Assembly (NCBI RefSeq): GCF_001729785.1
Contig: NZ_CP017183.1
Coordinates: forward strand, 4,030,001 to 4,094,000
Direction of reading: 5' to 3'
DNA: 64,000 nucleotides
Source of the DNA: Enterobacter hormaechei subsp. xiangfangensis
GTDB taxonomy: Bacteria; Pseudomonadota; Gammaproteobacteria; Enterobacterales; Enterobacteriaceae
The position numbers were made by a program, and so were the translations under genes. The stretch's first letter is position 1, and each line of letters starts with the position of its first letter. This document shows positions 26,575 through 40,576 of the stretch, piece by piece. Below the pieces are notes generated by a model. That model was not told the DNA's origin, made no database searches, and saw only the letters and a list, made by a program, of their open reading frames with translations.

Positions 26575-28470
26575 TTACGCGTCACCGAAACGACGACGGC
26601 TGGCACCTTCTTCACGGCGTGGACCACGGTTTTCGCGGCGCTCGCCGGAGAAACGACGGCCTTCACCACCGCGACCTTCGCTGCGACCGCCTTCACGACG
26701 CTCGCCACCGAAACCGCGACCACCGCCACGACGTTCGCCGCCACGGTCAGGACGTGGCTGTGCATCGCCCAGCAGCTGCATGTTCATCGGCTTGTTCAGG
26801 ATGCGGGTGCGAGTAAAGTGTTGCAGTACTTCGCCCGGCATGCCTTTTGGCAGCTCGATGGTGGAGTGGGAACCGAACAGCTTGATGTTACCAATGTAAC
26901 GGCTGCTGATGTCGCCTTCGTTAGCGATCGCGCCAACGATGTGACGAACTTCAACACCATCATCACGGCCCACTTCAATGCGATACAGTTCCATTTCGCC
27001 AGCGTCACGACGCTCGCGACGTGGACGGTCTTCACCACCACGCTCTGGACGGTCACCGCGTGGACCACGGTCGTTACGGTCGCCACGACGTTCGAAACGA
27101 TCGTCACGGTCACGGAACTCACGCTTAGGACGCATCGGCGCATCAGGTGGCACGATCAGGCTACGTTCGCCCTGCGCCATTTTCAGCAGTGCTGCGGCCA
27201 GGGTTTCCATGTCCAGCTCTTCGCCTTCAGCGACAGGCTGGATCTGGGACAGCAGCGCACGGTACTGATCCAGATCGCTGCTTTCCAGCTGCTGCTGTAC
27301 TTTCGCGGCGAATTTTTCCAGACGGCGTTTGCCCAGCAGTTCTGCGTTTGGCAGCTCAGCTTCTGGAATGGTCAGCTTCATCGTGCGTTCAATGTTACGC
27401 AGCAGACGACGCTCGCGGTTCTCAACGAACAGCAGCGCACGGCCTGCACGACCCGCACGACCGGTACGGCCGATACGGTGAACGTAAGACTCGGAGTCCA
27501 TTGGGATATCGTAGTTTACAACCAGGCTGATACGCTCAACGTCCAGGCCACGTGCTGCCACGTCGGTTGCAATCAGGATATCCAGACGACCGTCTTTCAG
27601 ACGCTCCAGAGTCTGCTCACGCAGGGCCTGGTTCATGTCGCCGTTCAGCGCTGCGCTGTTGTAGCCGCTACGCTCCAGGGCTTCAGCCACTTCCAGGGTC
27701 GCGTTTTTGGTACGTACGAAGATAATCGCCGCATCAAAATCTTCCGCTTCCAGGAAACGGACCAGCGCTTCGTTTTTGCGCATGCCGTATACAGACCAGT
27801 AGCTCTGGCTGATGTCCGGGCGAGTGGTCACGCTGGACTGAATGCGCACTTCCTGCGGCTCTTTCATGAAGCGGCGGGTAATGCGACGGATCGCTTCTGG
27901 CATAGTTGCAGAGAACAGAGCGGTCTGATGACCTTCCGGGATCTGCGCCATGATGGTTTCTACGTCTTCGATGAAGCCCATACGCAGCATTTCATCGGCT
28001 TCGTCCAGTACCAGGCCGCTCAGTTTAGAGAGGTCCAGGGTACCGCGCTTCAGGTGATCCAGCAGACGGCCCGGCGTACCGACAACAATTTGTGGGCCCT
28101 GGCGCAGGGCGCGTAACTGCACGTCATAACGCTGGCCGCCGTACAGGGCTACCACGTTTACGCCGCGCATATGTTTAGAGAATTCCGTCATGGCTTCAGC
28201 AACCTGAACAGCCAGTTCACGGGTTGGAGCCAGGACGAGGATCTGCGGCGCGCGCAGGTCCGGATCAATGTTGTTCAGCAGCGGCAGCGAGAATGCTGCG
28301 GTTTTACCGCTACCAGTCTGGGCCATGCCCAGCACGTCACGACCAGAAAGCAGGTGTGGGATACACTCAGCCTGGATCGGAGATGGTTTTTCGTAACCCA
28401 GATCGTTAAGGGCTTCAAGGATAGGAGCCTTCAGGCCCAGATCTGCAAAAGTGGTTTCGAATTCAGCCAT
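26575..28470 (-). CDS. deaD: DeaD (CsdA), cold-shock DEAD-box RNA helicase
   Basis: A 631-aa ATP-dependent RNA helicase. The start at 28470 gives [13 protein letters not shown]. Motifs in order are [10 protein letters not shown] (Q), AQTGSGKT (I), PTRELAVQ (Ia), LDEADEML (II), SATMPEA (III), IIFVRTK (IV), [11 protein letters not shown] (V) and [10 protein letters not shown] (VI). A DbpA-like RNA-binding domain and an arginine/glycine-rich, low-complexity tail (about residues 455-490 and 560-631) follow. It acts in 50S ribosome assembly and mRNA unwinding in the cold, and joins the degradosome at low temperature. The start overlaps the tiny upstream gene yrbN, with translational coupling. Confidence 0.96.
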   Translation of the reverse strand: MAEFETTFADLGLKAPILEALNDLGYEKPSPIQAECIPHLLSGRDVLGMAQTGSGKTAAFSLPLLNNIDPDLRAPQILVLAPTRELAVQVAEAMTEFSKHMRGVNVVALYGGQRYDVQLRALRQGPQIVVGTPGRLLDHLKRGTLDLSKLSGLVLDEADEMLRMGFIEDVETIMAQIPEGHQTALFSATMPEAIRRITRRFMKEPQEVRIQSSVTTRPDISQSYWSVYGMRKNEALVRFLEAEDFDAAIIFVRTKNATLEVAEALERSGYNSAALNGDMNQALREQTLERLKDGRLDILIATDVAARGLDVERISLVVNYDIPMDSESYVHRIGRTGRAGRAGRALLFVENRERRLLRNIERTMKLTIPEAELPNAELLGKRRLEKFAAKVQQQLESSDLDQYRALLSQIQPVAEGEELDMETLAAALLKMAQGERSLIVPPDAPMRPKREFRDRDDRFERRGDRNDRGPRGDRPERGGEDRPRRERRDAGEMELYRIEVGRDDGVEVRHIVGAIANEGDISSRYIGNIKLFGSHSTIELPKGMPGEVLQHFTRTRILNKPMNMQLLGDAQPRPDRGGERRGGGRGFGGERREGGRSEGRGGEGRRFSGERRENRGPRREEGASRRRFGDA

Positions 28471-28543
28471 GTAGTACAAGTGCCTCGATATTAATGGCGG
28501 CCAGTCTACTTAGCTCATCGTGAAAATGATTAGCAATTTTCAT
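28463..28543 (-). CDS. yrbN: YrbN, 26-aa peptide overlapping the deaD start
   Basis: A 27-codon frame on the minus strand encodes a 26-aa peptide beginning [18 protein letters not shown] and ending ALVLHG. It ends in TGA at 28465-28463, overlapping the first 8 bp of deaD in another frame. E. coli has a near-identical 26-aa gene, yrbN, between nlpI and deaD. The frame and length conservation support real translation. It may couple nlpI-side transcription to deaD translation. Confidence 0.8.
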   Translation of the reverse strand: MKIANHFHDELSRLAAINIEALVLHG

Positions 28544-28650
28544 TGAAAAGTGTGAACCGGCTCAAATTAGGTGTATTGACGAACAACAACGCCCTCACCA
28601 GTGAAGGTGATGGCAATCAAAAGATTACGGGCTGATGTTTATGTCGTCAG

Positions 28651-29535
28651 CTATTGCTGGTCCGATTCTGCCAGGTCGTCTTGCTCCTGGCCCAAGAGCG
28701 ATAATTCCAACAATGCATAACGGTGCTCAACGAAGTTATGTACGTTGTTAGCAACCGCTAATTTGAACAGTGCCGTAGCGCTGTCCATATCCCCCAGACT
28801 TAGGTAGTACTTACCTAAATAGAAGTTGGTTTCACTGAGATGCTCAGCGAGCGAGGTGTTATCCGTTGCGTCCGCCTTGAGGCGTTCCATCAGCGTTGCT
28901 TCGCTAATGTTGCCCAGGTAGAACTCGACAATGTTCCATCCCCACTGTTCCTTGTCCGATTTCTCGAAGCGCTGTTTCAGTGCTTCTTTGGCCTGCTTCT
29001 CATCAAGCTTCTGCTCAACGATGTAAAGCCACAGGCTGCGGAAAGGATCATTAGGATCGTCTTGATAAAACGCCAGCAGATCATCTTGCGCTAACTTATC
29101 ACGTCCGCCGTAATACAATGCGATACCGCGATTCAAGTGCGCGTAGTTGTAAGTTGGATCAAGCTCAAGTACAGAATCAAACGCTTCATAGGCAGCATCA
29201 AAATTGCCTGCCTGCGTTAAATAAATGCCTAAGTAATTGAATACTTCAGGCATATCAGGTCGAATCGCCAGCGCTTGTGAAAAATCATTTCGCGCCAGTG
29301 CCCTCAGACCGAGACTATCATACAACACTCCGCGCTCATATAAAAGCTGTGCGCGTTCGTCATCGGTTAAAGCCCGACTGGCAAGTATTTGTTCCATGCG
29401 TGCCAGAATGACTTCCTGCTGCAAAGTCGGTTGCAATGGCACTGCGAGGACTTCGCTCTTACGCCAGGCAGAGTTGCTGCATCCTGCCAGCGTTAAAGCT
29501 GTCGCAACGAAACACCAGCGCAAAAAAGGCTTCAT
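28651..29535 (-). CDS. nlpI: NlpI, TPR outer-membrane lipoprotein
   Basis: A 294-aa lipoprotein, the same length as E. coli NlpI. The start at 29535 gives [19 protein letters not shown], with the lipidated Cys19. Several tetratricopeptide repeats follow (residues about 60-165, for example [21 protein letters not shown] and [19 protein letters not shown]). NlpI is an adaptor for the protease Prc in degradation of the endopeptidase MepS, and it scaffolds peptidoglycan hydrolases. An in-frame extension upstream lacks similarity and covers the pnp terminator region. Confidence 0.96.
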   Translation of the reverse strand: MKPFLRWCFVATALTLAGCSNSAWRKSEVLAVPLQPTLQQEVILARMEQILASRALTDDERAQLLYERGVLYDSLGLRALARNDFSQALAIRPDMPEVFNYLGIYLTQAGNFDAAYEAFDSVLELDPTYNYAHLNRGIALYYGGRDKLAQDDLLAFYQDDPNDPFRSLWLYIVEQKLDEKQAKEALKQRFEKSDKEQWGWNIVEFYLGNISEATLMERLKADATDNTSLAEHLSETNFYLGKYYLSLGDMDSATALFKLAVANNVHNFVEHRYALLELSLLGQEQDDLAESDQQ

Positions 29536-29612
29536 TTCCCACTCCCGAAGACAACTATTGGATGAACGTCCTGTCCCCCGGCGGCTTAACAAGGCGTCCT
29601 GCCTGATAATAA

Positions 29613-29634
29613 GCCCTCCGCCTGCGCGGAGGGC
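29613..29634 (-). terminator. Hairpin terminator between pnp and nlpI
   Basis: On the minus strand GCCCTCCGC and GCGGAGGGC form a 9-bp perfect stem with a 4-nt loop, followed by TTATTAT. It lies 12 bp after the pnp stop. The U-tract is imperfect, so partial read-through into nlpI-deaD is likely, as in E. coli. Confidence 0.75.
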
Positions 29635-29645
29635 AAATGGCAACC

Positions 29646-31784
29646 TTACTCGCCTTGCTGTTCAGCAGCCGGAGCTTCCGGCGCCGCAGCAGGCTGAGAC
29701 TGCTCGGTTGCTTCTTTAATGCTCAGACGGATACGGCCCTGGCGGTCAACTTCCAGAACTTTCACCGGTACTTCCTGACCCATTTGCAGGTAATCGGTCA
29801 CTTTCTCAACGCGCTTGTCAGCGATCTGAGAGATGTGTACCAGACCTTCTTTACCGCCACCGATGGCAACGAATGCGCCAAAGTCAACGATACGGGTCAC
29901 TTTACCATTGTAGATACGGCCCACTTCGATTTCTGCCGTGATCTCTTCGATACGACGGATAGCGTATTTCGCTTTCTCGCCGTCGGTTGCTGCGATCTTC
30001 ACAGTACCGTCATCTTCGATTTCGATGGTGGTGCCCGTTTCTTCGGTCAGTGCACGGATAACGGAACCGCCCTTACCGATAACATCTTTGATCTTGTCTG
30101 GATTGATCTTGATGGTGTGAATACGCGGAGCGAATTCAGAGATATCACCGCGTGGCGCGTTGATAGCCTGTTCCATCACGCCCAGGATGTGCAGACGCGC
30201 ACCTTTAGCCTGGTTCAGAGCAACCTGCATGATCTCTTTGGTGATACCTTCAATTTTGATATCCATCTGCAAGGCAGAGATACCGTCGCGGGAACCCGCC
30301 ACTTTGAAGTCCATATCACCCAGGTGGTCTTCATCACCCAGAATGTCAGACAGAACAACGTAGTTGTCGCCTTCTTTCACCAGACCCATTGCGATACCCG
30401 CAACGGCGGCTTTAATTGGCACGCCTGCATCCATCAGCGCCAGAGAAGCGCCACACACGGAAGCCATGGAAGAAGAACCGTTGGATTCAGTGATTTCAGA
30501 CACCACACGTACGGTGTACGGGAATTTGTCTGCTTCTGGCATCACTGCCAGCACGCCGCGCTTCGCCAGACGACCGTGACCAATTTCACGACGCTTCGGT
30601 GAGCCAACCATACCGGTTTCGCCCACAGAGTACGGAGGGAAGTTGTAGTGGAACAGGAAGCTGTCAGTGCGCTCGCCCATCAGTTCGTCGATGATCTGTG
30701 CGTCACGTGCAGTACCCAGGGTCGCGGTTACCAGCGCCTGCGTTTCACCACGGGTGAACAGCGCAGAACCGTGAGTACGTGGCAGTACGCCAGTACGCAC
30801 GTCCAGACCACGGATCATGTCTTTTTCACGGCCATCAATACGCGGCTCGCCTGCCAGTACGCGGCTACGAACAACGTTTTTCTCGATGGCATGCAGGATT
30901 TCACCAATTTCGTTAGCGTCCAGCGTTTCGTCTTCGGCAACCAGGGTCGCGGTTACTTCAGATTTGATCACATCAACCTGAGCATAGCGCTCCTGTTTGT
31001 CGGTGATGCGGTATGCGTCGCTCAGACGAGATTCTGCCAGTGCAGCAACGCGTGCGTTCAGCGCGTCGTTGGCCGCTTCTGGCTGCCAGTCCCAACGTGG
31101 TTTACCGGCTTCTTTCACCAGGTCGTTGATGTTCTGGATAACAACCTGCTGCTGGTCGTGGCCGAAGACCACAGCGCCCAGCATCTGGTCTTCGCTCAGC
31201 AGTTCAGCTTCGGATTCAACCATCAGCACCGCGGCTTCAGTACCGGCGACAACCAGGTCCAGCTTACTCTCTTTCAGCTCTTCCTGAGTTGGGTTCAGCA
31301 CGTACTGATCATTGATGTAACCCACGCGCGCAGCACCGATTGGACCATTGAATGGAATACCAGACAGTGACAGGGCAGCAGACGCACCGATCATCGCAAC
31401 GATGTCCGGGTTAACCTGCGGGTTAACGGAAACAACGGTTGCGATAACCTGCACTTCGTTCACGAAGCCTTCCGGGAACAACGGACGAACCGGGCGGTCA
31501 ATCAGACGCGCGATCAGGGTTTCGCCTTCGCTTGGACGGCCTTCACGACGGAAGAAGCCACCTGGGATTTTACCGGCAGCGTAGGTACGCTCCTGGTAGT
31601 TAACGGTCAGTGGGAAGAAGTCCTGACCTGGTTTAGCTTTTTTCTGGCCAACTACGGTAACGAATACAGCAGTGTCATCCATGCTTACCATAACGGCAGC
31701 AGTAGCCTGACGCGCCATCATGCCGGTTTCCAGCGTGACGGTATGCTGACCATACTGGAATTTACGAACGATCGGATTCAGCAA
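29646..31784 (-). CDS. pnp: Polynucleotide phosphorylase PNPase
   Basis: A 712-aa 3'-5' phosphorolytic exoribonuclease and degradosome component. It has two RNase PH domains (about 1-215 and 310-550, with [28 protein letters not shown] and the catalytic segment [20 protein letters not shown]), a KH domain ([17 protein letters not shown]) and a C-terminal S1 domain ([18 protein letters not shown]). Length is one residue more than E. coli (711). The long structured leader upstream fits the known RNase III plus PNPase autoregulation. Confidence 0.97.
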   Translation of the reverse strand: MLNPIVRKFQYGQHTVTLETGMMARQATAAVMVSMDDTAVFVTVVGQKKAKPGQDFFPLTVNYQERTYAAGKIPGGFFRREGRPSEGETLIARLIDRPVRPLFPEGFVNEVQVIATVVSVNPQVNPDIVAMIGASAALSLSGIPFNGPIGAARVGYINDQYVLNPTQEELKESKLDLVVAGTEAAVLMVESEAELLSEDQMLGAVVFGHDQQQVVIQNINDLVKEAGKPRWDWQPEAANDALNARVAALAESRLSDAYRITDKQERYAQVDVIKSEVTATLVAEDETLDANEIGEILHAIEKNVVRSRVLAGEPRIDGREKDMIRGLDVRTGVLPRTHGSALFTRGETQALVTATLGTARDAQIIDELMGERTDSFLFHYNFPPYSVGETGMVGSPKRREIGHGRLAKRGVLAVMPEADKFPYTVRVVSEITESNGSSSMASVCGASLALMDAGVPIKAAVAGIAMGLVKEGDNYVVLSDILGDEDHLGDMDFKVAGSRDGISALQMDIKIEGITKEIMQVALNQAKGARLHILGVMEQAINAPRGDISEFAPRIHTIKINPDKIKDVIGKGGSVIRALTEETGTTIEIEDDGTVKIAATDGEKAKYAIRRIEEITAEIEVGRIYNGKVTRIVDFGAFVAIGGGKEGLVHISQIADKRVEKVTDYLQMGQEVPVKVLEVDRQGRIRLSIKEATEQSQPAAAPEAPAAEQQGE

Positions 31785-31811
31785 AGTTCTGTCCTTTCTT
31801 AAATGTTTGAA

Positions 31812-31912
31812 AGCACACCTCAGGTGTGCTGACGATTTAACCCGACCTTCTTCGCATCCTCGCGACTAATGACAACCGACACCCCCATGGGTGAAGCCTC
31901 TCATTAGCCGCG
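31812..31912 (-). promoter_or_regulatory. pnp leader hairpins, including the RNase III-type stem
   Basis: CGCGACTAATGA at 31861-31872 pairs with TCATTAGCCGCG at 31901-31912 (12-bp stem with one mismatch), with an inner CACCC/GGGTG stem. Nearer the pnp start, AGCACACCT and AGGTGTGCT (31812-31830) form a second hairpin. In E. coli a long leader hairpin is cut by RNase III, after which PNPase degrades its own message. The same architecture is seen here. The region may also hold the antisense sRNA known as SraG in E. coli; that is not provable here. Confidence 0.75.
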
Positions 31913-31983
31913 CGAACCTCTGCAATGAAGATCATTTATAGCAACAATACAATAGTTTCCATTGAATTGCTGCCGTCTGGTTG

Positions 31984-32010
31984 AAAAAAGGGGCCATCAG
32001 GCCCCCTTTT
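31984..32010 (-). terminator. rpsO terminator
   Basis: On the minus strand GGGGGCC, loop TGAT, GGCCCC and then six T, 17 bp after the rpsO stop. It matches the position of the rpsO terminator t1 in E. coli. Partial read-through feeds pnp. Confidence 0.85.
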
Positions 32011-32026
32011 CTGAAACTCGCAAGAA

Positions 32027-33400
<1,374 letters not shown>

Positions 33401-33401
<1 letters not shown>

Positions 33402-33805
33402 CAGTCCTCCTTGCTGTCGTCCGCCGGGTTAACACGACGCTCATCGTCATGTTTCACCACGCTGGTCACCAGGTTGGACATACGCATACCTTCAACCAGC
33501 GAGTTGTCGTAGAAGAAGGTCAGCTCTGGCACGATACGCAGGCGCATCGCTTTGCCAAGCAGAGAGCGAATGAAACCAGAGGCTTCCTGCAACGCTTTAA
33601 TGCCGTTCTTCACAGCGTCTTCATCCTGGTCATTCAGGAAAGTTACAAACACTTTGGCGTACGCCAGGTCGCGGGACATTTCCACGCCAGACACGGTGGT
33701 CATCATACCCACGCGTGGATCTTTGATTTCACGTTGCAGAATGAGAGCGATCTCTTTCTGCATCTCCTGCGCGACGCGCTGTGGGCGACCAAATTCTTTC
33801 GCCAT
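33401..33805 (-). CDS. rbfA: 30S ribosome-binding factor RbfA
   Basis: A 134-aa single KH-domain protein starting [19 protein letters not shown], acting in late 30S maturation of the 16S 5' end and in cold adaptation. E. coli RbfA is 133 aa. An in-frame start six codons upstream (MSGEFI) exists, but MAKEFG is the conserved start. It lies between infB (with a hairpin and REP in between) and truB. Confidence 0.96.
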
Positions 33806-33822
33806 AATAAATTCTCCAGACA

Positions 33823-33847
33823 AAAAAGGGGCTTAAGCCCCTTTTTA
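33823..33847 (-). terminator. Hairpin with T-tract between infB and rbfA
   Basis: AAAAAGGGGCTTAAGCCCCTTTTT is a nearly perfect palindrome, so it can act in both directions. On the minus strand it would attenuate transcription from infB into rbfA-truB. A REP unit lies directly upstream of it in the transcript. Confidence 0.75.
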
Positions 33848-33854
33848 AAATTAC

Positions 33855-33886
33855 TGCCGGGTGGCGCTTCGCTTACCCGGCCTACG
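33855..33886. repeat. REP element between infB and rbfA
   Basis: TGCCGGGTGGCGCTTCGC with TTACCCGGCCTACG is a single REP palindrome, 25 bp after the infB stop and next to the hairpin at 33823. Placed inside an operon, it may stabilise the upstream infB message. Confidence 0.8.
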
Positions 33887-33911
33887 CTCATTAATCTTCT
33901 GTTGAAGAAGA

Positions 33912-36599
33912 TTACGCGATGGTACGCTGAATTTCGATGATCTCGAACACTTCGATCATATCGCCAACGCGAACGTCGTTGTAGTTCTTCACGCCGATAC
34001 CACATTCCATGCCGTTACGGACTTCGTTAACGTCATCTTTAAAGCGGCGCAGGGATTCCAGCTCGCCTTCGTAGATAACCACGTTGTCACGCAGTACGCG
34101 GATTGGGTTGTGACGCTTGATGGTCCCTTCGGTAACCATACAGCCCGCGATCGCACCGAATTTCGGTGATTTGAACACGTCACGTACTTCAGCCAGACCG
34201 ATGATCTGCTGTTTCAGCTCAGGAGACAGCATGCCGCTCATCGCTGCTTTCACTTCGTCAATCAGGTTATAGATGACGGAGTAGTAACGCAGATCCAGGC
34301 TTTCAGCATCAATCACTTTACGCGCAGATGCGTCAGCACGAACGTTGAAGCCAACCAGGATCGCGTTGGACGCTGCTGCCAGAGTTGCGTCGGTTTCGGT
34401 GATACCACCTACGCCAGAACCGATGATCTTCACTTTCACTTCGTCGGTAGACAGTTTCAGCAAGGAGTCGGAGATCGCTTCCACAGAACCCTGAACGTCC
34501 GCTTTCAGAACAACGTTCACTTCGTGAACTTCGCCTTCGGTCATGTTGGCGAACATATTCTCGAGTTTAGATTTCTGCTGACGAGCCAGCTTCACTTCAC
34601 GGAATTTACCCTGACGATACAGAGCGACTTCACGCGCTTTCTTCTCGTCACGTACGACGGTTACTTCGTCACCGGCAGCCGGAACACCGGACAGCCCCAG
34701 GATTTCCACTGGAATGGACGGACCCGCTTCCAGCACTTCCTGACCCAGTTCGTTACGCATCGCGCGAACGCGACCGTATTCGAAACCACACAGAACGATG
34801 TCGCCCTTGTGCAGAGTACCTTCGCGAACCAGAACGGTTGCAACCGGACCACGACCTTTATCCAGGAAGGATTCGATTACCGCGCCGCTCGCCATACCTT
34901 TACGAACCGCTTTCAGCTCCAGAACTTCAGCCTGAAGCAGGATGGCGTTCAGCAGGTCGTCGATACCGGTACCCGCTTTTGCAGATACAGGGATGAACTG
35001 TGCTTCACCGCCCCACTCTTCCGGCATAACGCCGTACTGGGACAGTTCGTTCTTCACGCGATCCATATCGGCTTCTGGCTTATCGATTTTGTTGACTGCA
35101 ACAACCAGAGGCACCTGCGCCGCTTTCGCGTGCTGGATAGCTTCAATGGTCTGCGGCATCACGCCATCGTCGGCAGCAACAACCAGAACAACGATATCCG
35201 TTGCCTGAGCACCACGAGCACGCATTGAGGTAAACGCTGCGTGGCCTGGGGTATCCAGGAAGGTGATCATGCCGTTTTCGGTTTCTACGTGGTAAGCACC
35301 GATGTGCTGGGTAATACCACCCGCTTCGCCGGAGGCAACCTTAGTAGAACGAATGTAGTCAAGCAGAGAGGTTTTACCGTGGTCAACGTGACCCATGATG
35401 GTCACAACCGGTGCGCGCGGTTCAGCCGCTGCGCCCGTATCACGGTCGCTCATTACTGCTTCTTCCAGCTCGTTTTCACGACGCAGGATAACTTTGTGGC
35501 CCATCTCTTCGGCAACCAGCTGTGCGGTTTCCTGGTCGATGACCTGGTTAATGGTGGCCATTGCGCCCAGTTTCATCATCGCTTTGATGACCTGAGAGCC
35601 TTTCACCGCCATTTTGTTAGCCAGTTCGCCAACGGTGATAGTTTCGCCGATCACAACGTCACGGTTAACGGCCTGAGCAGGCTTCTGGAAGCCCTGCTGG
35701 AGAGCGGAACCTTTACGCTTGCCGCCTTTACCGCCGCGAACCGCTGCACGCGCTTCTTCACGGTCAGCTTTTGATTCAGCGTGTTTGTTACCTTTTTTCG
35801 CAGGACGCGCAGCTTTTGCACTGCGAGTACGACCACGACCACCTTCTACTTCGCGGTCGTTGTCGTCTTCTGCCTGACGCGCATGCTGAGACGTGGTGAC
35901 GTGATAATCGCTGGTATCTTCAGTTGGTTCAGCAGTATTCACACCATTCTTCTCGTTTTCTTCTGCCATGCGACGCGCTTCTTCGGCGACGCGGCGAGCT
36001 TCTTCTTCAAGCTTGCGGCGGGCTTCTTCTTCCGCTTTACGCTTCAGCTCGGCAGCTTCATTTTCACGGCGGGCTTTTTCAGCCTGGGCAGTTTTGGTCA
36101 TTTCGTCGGTCTGTTGATTGCTCACTTTGTCTTTTTCCGCAGCGTCACGCTTCGCTTTTTCACCGGCGTCGCGTTTCGCTTTTTCTGCGGCCTCACGTTC
36201 AGCTTTTAATTCTGCTTCACGTTTGGCAGTGGCTTCTGCCTCACGCTGAGCTTGTTCTTCCGCTTCACGCTGTGCCTGCTCTTCCGCGGCAAGGCGTTCT
36301 GCCTCTTGCGGATCACGTTTTACAAAGGTGCGCGTCTTGCGGACTTCAATTTGTACCGACTTGCTTTTGCCACCGGTACCAGGGATGTTCAACGTGCTAC
36401 GCGTTTTACGCTGTAGCGTTAACTTGTCAGGCGTAGAGCCGTGTTCACGGTTCAGGTGCGCTAACAAGGTTTGTTTTTCTTGCGCGGTCACCGAGTCATC
36501 AGCGGACTTCGGGATCCCTGCATCAGCAAATTGCTGTACCAGGCGGTCCACGGAGGTCTGAATCTCAGCAGCCAGCGATTTTACAGTTACATCAGTCAT
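33912..36599 (-). CDS. infB: Translation initiation factor IF-2
   Basis: An 895-aa GTPase that brings fMet-tRNA to the 30S subunit and promotes subunit joining. The N-terminal IF2_N domain ([21 protein letters not shown]) is followed by a long charged Ala/Glu/Lys/Arg-rich helix (about 100-215) and a second IF2_N domain. The G domain shows [12 protein letters not shown] (G1), DTPGHAAF (G3) and NKIDKPEAD (G4), followed by domains II-IV. E. coli IF-2 is 890 aa and also has shorter internally initiated forms, likely here too. It sits after nusA in the rimP-nusA-infB operon. Confidence 0.97.
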   Translation of the reverse strand: MTDVTVKSLAAEIQTSVDRLVQQFADAGIPKSADDSVTAQEKQTLLAHLNREHGSTPDKLTLQRKTRSTLNIPGTGGKSKSVQIEVRKTRTFVKRDPQEAERLAAEEQAQREAEEQAQREAEATAKREAELKAEREAAEKAKRDAGEKAKRDAAEKDKVSNQQTDEMTKTAQAEKARRENEAAELKRKAEEEARRKLEEEARRVAEEARRMAEENEKNGVNTAEPTEDTSDYHVTTSQHARQAEDDNDREVEGGRGRTRSAKAARPAKKGNKHAESKADREEARAAVRGGKGGKRKGSALQQGFQKPAQAVNRDVVIGETITVGELANKMAVKGSQVIKAMMKLGAMATINQVIDQETAQLVAEEMGHKVILRRENELEEAVMSDRDTGAAAEPRAPVVTIMGHVDHGKTSLLDYIRSTKVASGEAGGITQHIGAYHVETENGMITFLDTPGHAAFTSMRARGAQATDIVVLVVAADDGVMPQTIEAIQHAKAAQVPLVVAVNKIDKPEADMDRVKNELSQYGVMPEEWGGEAQFIPVSAKAGTGIDDLLNAILLQAEVLELKAVRKGMASGAVIESFLDKGRGPVATVLVREGTLHKGDIVLCGFEYGRVRAMRNELGQEVLEAGPSIPVEILGLSGVPAAGDEVTVVRDEKKAREVALYRQGKFREVKLARQQKSKLENMFANMTEGEVHEVNVVLKADVQGSVEAISDSLLKLSTDEVKVKIIGSGVGGITETDATLAAASNAILVGFNVRADASARKVIDAESLDLRYYSVIYNLIDEVKAAMSGMLSPELKQQIIGLAEVRDVFKSPKFGAIAGCMVTEGTIKRHNPIRVLRDNVVIYEGELESLRRFKDDVNEVRNGMECGIGVKNYNDVRVGDMIEVFEIIEIQRTIA

Positions 36600-36623
36600 G
36601 CTGTTCCTTCCTGCTACAGTTTA

Positions 36624-38126
36624 TTACGCTTCGTCGCCGAACCAGCAAATATTACGTGCGGCCATGATGAGTTCGCCGGCTTTCTCGTCGGTTAAACCTT
36701 CGATATCGGCCAGGTCATCAACGCCTTGCTCAGCGAGATCTTCCAGCGTACAAACACCACGGGCAGCCAGCTTGAACGCAATCGCACGATCAAGACCTTC
36801 CAGATTCAGCAGGTCATCAGCCGGCTTCTTATCGCCAAGGCTTTCTTCCTGAGCCAGCGCCAGGGTGGTCAGTGCGTTTTTAGCGCGTTCACGCAGGGCT
36901 TCAACGGTTGGTTCATCCAGACCGTCAATTTCCAGCAGCTCTTTCATTGGCACGTAGGCCAGTTCTTCCAGCGTAGAGAAACCTTCTTCAACCAGCACAG
37001 TGGCGAAGTCTTCGTCAATGTCCAGGTATTTGGTGAAGGTATCGATCGCCGCGTGGGCTTCAGCCTGATGCTTAGCCTGAAGGTCATCAACGGTCATCAC
37101 GTTGAGTTCCCAGCCGCTCAGCTGTGACGCCAGACGTACGTTCTGACCGTTACGGCCAATCGCCTGCGCCAGATTGCCCGCTTCTACAGCGATATCCATG
37201 GTGTGTTTGTCTTCGTCAACAACGATAGACGCCACATCAGCCGGTGCCATTGCGTTGATCACGAACTGCGCCGGGTTGTCGTCCCACAGAACGATATCAA
37301 TGCGCTCGCCGCCCAGTTCGGTAGAAACCGCCTGAACACGTGCGCCACGCATACCGACGCAAGCACCGACCGGGTCGATACGCTTGTCGTTGGTTTTCAC
37401 CGCAATTTTCGCACGGGAACCCGGATCGCGGGCCGCCGCTTTGATTTCGATAACTTCTTCGCCGATTTCCGGCACTTCGATACGGAACAGTTCAACCAGC
37501 ATTTCTGGTTTAGAACGCGTCACGAACAGCTGTGCACCACGCGCTTCAGGACGTACGGCATACAGCACACCACGAATACGATCGCCTGGGCGGAAGTTTT
37601 CACGCGGCAGCATGTCTTCGCGCAGGATGACGGCTTCAGCGTTACCCGGCAGTCCTTCGGATTTGATCTCCAGAGAGATGTTGTCGCGGTTCACTTTCTT
37701 CACCACGCCAGTGATGATTTCGCCTTCCTGATCGCGGAACTGATCGACAACCAGCGCGCGCTCGGCTTCGCGAACTTTCTGCACGATAACCTGCTTCGCG
37801 GTCTGGGTGGTGATACGGTCGAAGGTAACAGATTCAATCTGATCTTCAACGTAGTCACCCACGTTCAGACTTTCGTCTTCAAAACGTGCCGCTTCCAGGG
37901 TGATCTCTTTGGTCGGTTGGGTCACTTCTTCAACGATTACCCAACGACGGAATGTATCGAAGTCACCGCTTTTACGATCGATTTCTACGCGAACATCGAT
38001 CTCTTGTTCGTATTTTTTCTTGGTTGCTGTAGCCAGTGCACTTTCCAGCGCTTCGAAAATCTTCTCACGCGGCAGTGATTTCTCGTTGGAGACGGCTTCA
38101 ACAACAGCCAAAATTTCTTTGTTCAT
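36624..38126 (-). CDS. nusA: Transcription termination/antitermination factor NusA
   Basis: A 500-aa protein (E. coli 495) with an N-terminal RNA polymerase-binding domain, S1 domain (about 135-200, [22 protein letters not shown]), two KH domains ([28 protein letters not shown] and [27 protein letters not shown]) and two C-terminal acidic repeats (AR1/AR2, ending [11 protein letters not shown]). It controls pausing, intrinsic termination and rrn/lambda antitermination. It lies between rimP and infB. Confidence 0.97.
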   Translation of the reverse strand: MNKEILAVVEAVSNEKSLPREKIFEALESALATATKKKYEQEIDVRVEIDRKSGDFDTFRRWVIVEEVTQPTKEITLEAARFEDESLNVGDYVEDQIESVTFDRITTQTAKQVIVQKVREAERALVVDQFRDQEGEIITGVVKKVNRDNISLEIKSEGLPGNAEAVILREDMLPRENFRPGDRIRGVLYAVRPEARGAQLFVTRSKPEMLVELFRIEVPEIGEEVIEIKAAARDPGSRAKIAVKTNDKRIDPVGACVGMRGARVQAVSTELGGERIDIVLWDDNPAQFVINAMAPADVASIVVDEDKHTMDIAVEAGNLAQAIGRNGQNVRLASQLSGWELNVMTVDDLQAKHQAEAHAAIDTFTKYLDIDEDFATVLVEEGFSTLEELAYVPMKELLEIDGLDEPTVEALRERAKNALTTLALAQEESLGDKKPADDLLNLEGLDRAIAFKLAARGVCTLEDLAEQGVDDLADIEGLTDEKAGELIMAARNICWFGDEA

Positions 38127-38154
38127 CGCGGGCTTTTCACCTCAATCCAGACTG

Positions 38155-38607
38155 TTAAAAGTGGGGAACCAGGTTCGCCTTCTGGATATTACTCAGCGCG
38201 AACACTTCATCTTTGCCTTCGACTGTCACCGTGATCATTTCACCATCAACGGCTTTGATAATTCCCTGCCATTTACGGCGGTTCTGTACGGCCATACGCA
38301 GAACGAGAGCCACTTCTTCACCGGTAAAGCGCACGTAGTGCTCGGCCGTGAACATCGGACGATCGAGGCCAGGTGAGGAAACTTCCAGGTTGTACGCAAC
38401 GGTAATCGGATCTTCAACATCAAGAACCGCACTCACCTGGTGGCTGACATCAGCACAATCATCAACATTGATGCCATCTTCACTATCAATATAGATGCGC
38501 AGTGTGGATGTACGGCCGCGAACGAATTCGATGCCGACCAGTTCGTAGCCCAGTGCTTCGACCGGCGCAGTAATCATCTCTGTTAATTTTTGCTCTAATG
38601 TGGACAA
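38155..38607 (-). CDS. rimP: Ribosome maturation factor RimP
   Basis: A 150-aa 30S maturation factor, near-identical to E. coli RimP ([22 protein letters not shown] to [12 protein letters not shown]). It starts with the rare TTG codon at 38607, as in E. coli, behind GGGGGTGGG. Another in-frame TTG lies four codons upstream. It is the first protein gene of the nusA-infB operon and follows the metY tRNA and a terminator. Confidence 0.94.
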   Translation of the reverse strand: MSTLEQKLTEMITAPVEALGYELVGIEFVRGRTSTLRIYIDSEDGINVDDCADVSHQVSAVLDVEDPITVAYNLEVSSPGLDRPMFTAEHYVRFTGEEVALVLRMAVQNRRKWQGIIKAVDGEMITVTVEGKDEVFALSNIQKANLVPHF

Positions 38608-38670
38608 GCCCACCCCCAAGACATAAAAAAAGGGCGTAAAGCCCAGTTATTCTGTAGTCAGATAACAAAA

Positions 38671-38691
38671 AACCCCGATAAATCGGGGCTT
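38671..38691 (-). terminator. Terminator between metY and rimP
   Basis: On the minus strand AAGCCCCGAT, loop TTA, ATCGGGGTT and then T-rich sequence (TTTTTTGTTATC). It lies about 60 bp upstream of the rimP start and would end or attenuate the metY tRNA transcript before the nusA operon. Confidence 0.85.
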
Positions 38692-38746
38692 TAGATAACT
38701 GAACCCTATAGCCACAACTGTGGCCTGGAGCACTCTCCGAAAGCAT

Positions 38747-38798
38747 TTTTTCAAATCCAGCTACGAAGGCTCTAAGTCTTCACAGTATATTTGAAAAA
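38747..38798. repeat. 10-bp perfect inverted repeat in the metY trailer
   Basis: TTTTTCAAAT (38747-38756) and ATTTGAAAAA (38789-38798) are exact inverted repeats separated by 32 nt, directly downstream of the metY tRNA 3' end in the transcript. GCCACAACTGTGGC at 38711-38724 is another short hairpin nearby. They may form an RNA processing structure; no function is established here. Confidence 0.5.
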
Positions 38799-38814
38799 GA
38801 ACTTTATGGGAAAG

Positions 38815-38891
<77 letters not shown>

Positions 38892-39094
38892 CCTGAAACG
38901 TGGCAAATTCTACGCGTTTTGGACAGAATTTGCAAATAATGCTGGGATTTGGTACCGAAGACGGGACGTAAAATCGGCATTCAGTATATTGATAGTTGAC
39001 CCCACCTGTCAACCCAACTTCGGCCAGGGCAATAAAAGGGAAATTTTTACAAAAAACGCACACGTCTCTTTCGGTCGTCGATAAAAGATGATTA

Positions 39095-39128
39095 AATGAA
39101 TACTCACTTATTTTGCATAAACATGCAT
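39095..39128 (+). promoter_or_regulatory. Candidate ARG boxes at the argG promoter
   Basis: AATGAATACTCACTTATT (39095-39112) resembles the ArgR box (TGAAT followed by an A/T-rich half). The following TTTTGCATAAACATGCAT gives a second, weaker half-site pair. Paired ARG boxes next to a promoter are the usual arrangement for arginine genes. The match is partial. Confidence 0.45.
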
Positions 39129-39150
39129 CGAGAGCGAAAGCGGTCTCTAA

Positions 39151-40524
<1,374 letters not shown>

Positions 40525-40541
40525 TCGACAGCAAGACATGC

Positions 40542-40570
40542 AAAAGGCGCCCAATGGGCGCCTTTTTTGT
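40542..40570 (+). terminator. argG terminator
   Basis: AAAAGGCGCCC and GGGCGCCTTTT form an 11-bp stem with a 3-nt loop followed by six T in total, 18 bp after the argG stop. Confidence 0.93.
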
Positions 40571-40576
40571 GGTCTT

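Noticed and set aside
26455-28116. 553-codon plus-strand reading frame opposite deaD
   Set aside because: It is rich in Thr, Ala, Phe and Gln runs that mirror the Arg/Gly/Glu-rich codons of deaD, has no family motif, and deaD is unambiguous on the other strand.
29637-31370. Plus-strand reading frames (321 and 240 codons) opposite pnp
   Set aside because: Antisense shadows of a highly expressed gene with strong codon bias; no similarity seen.
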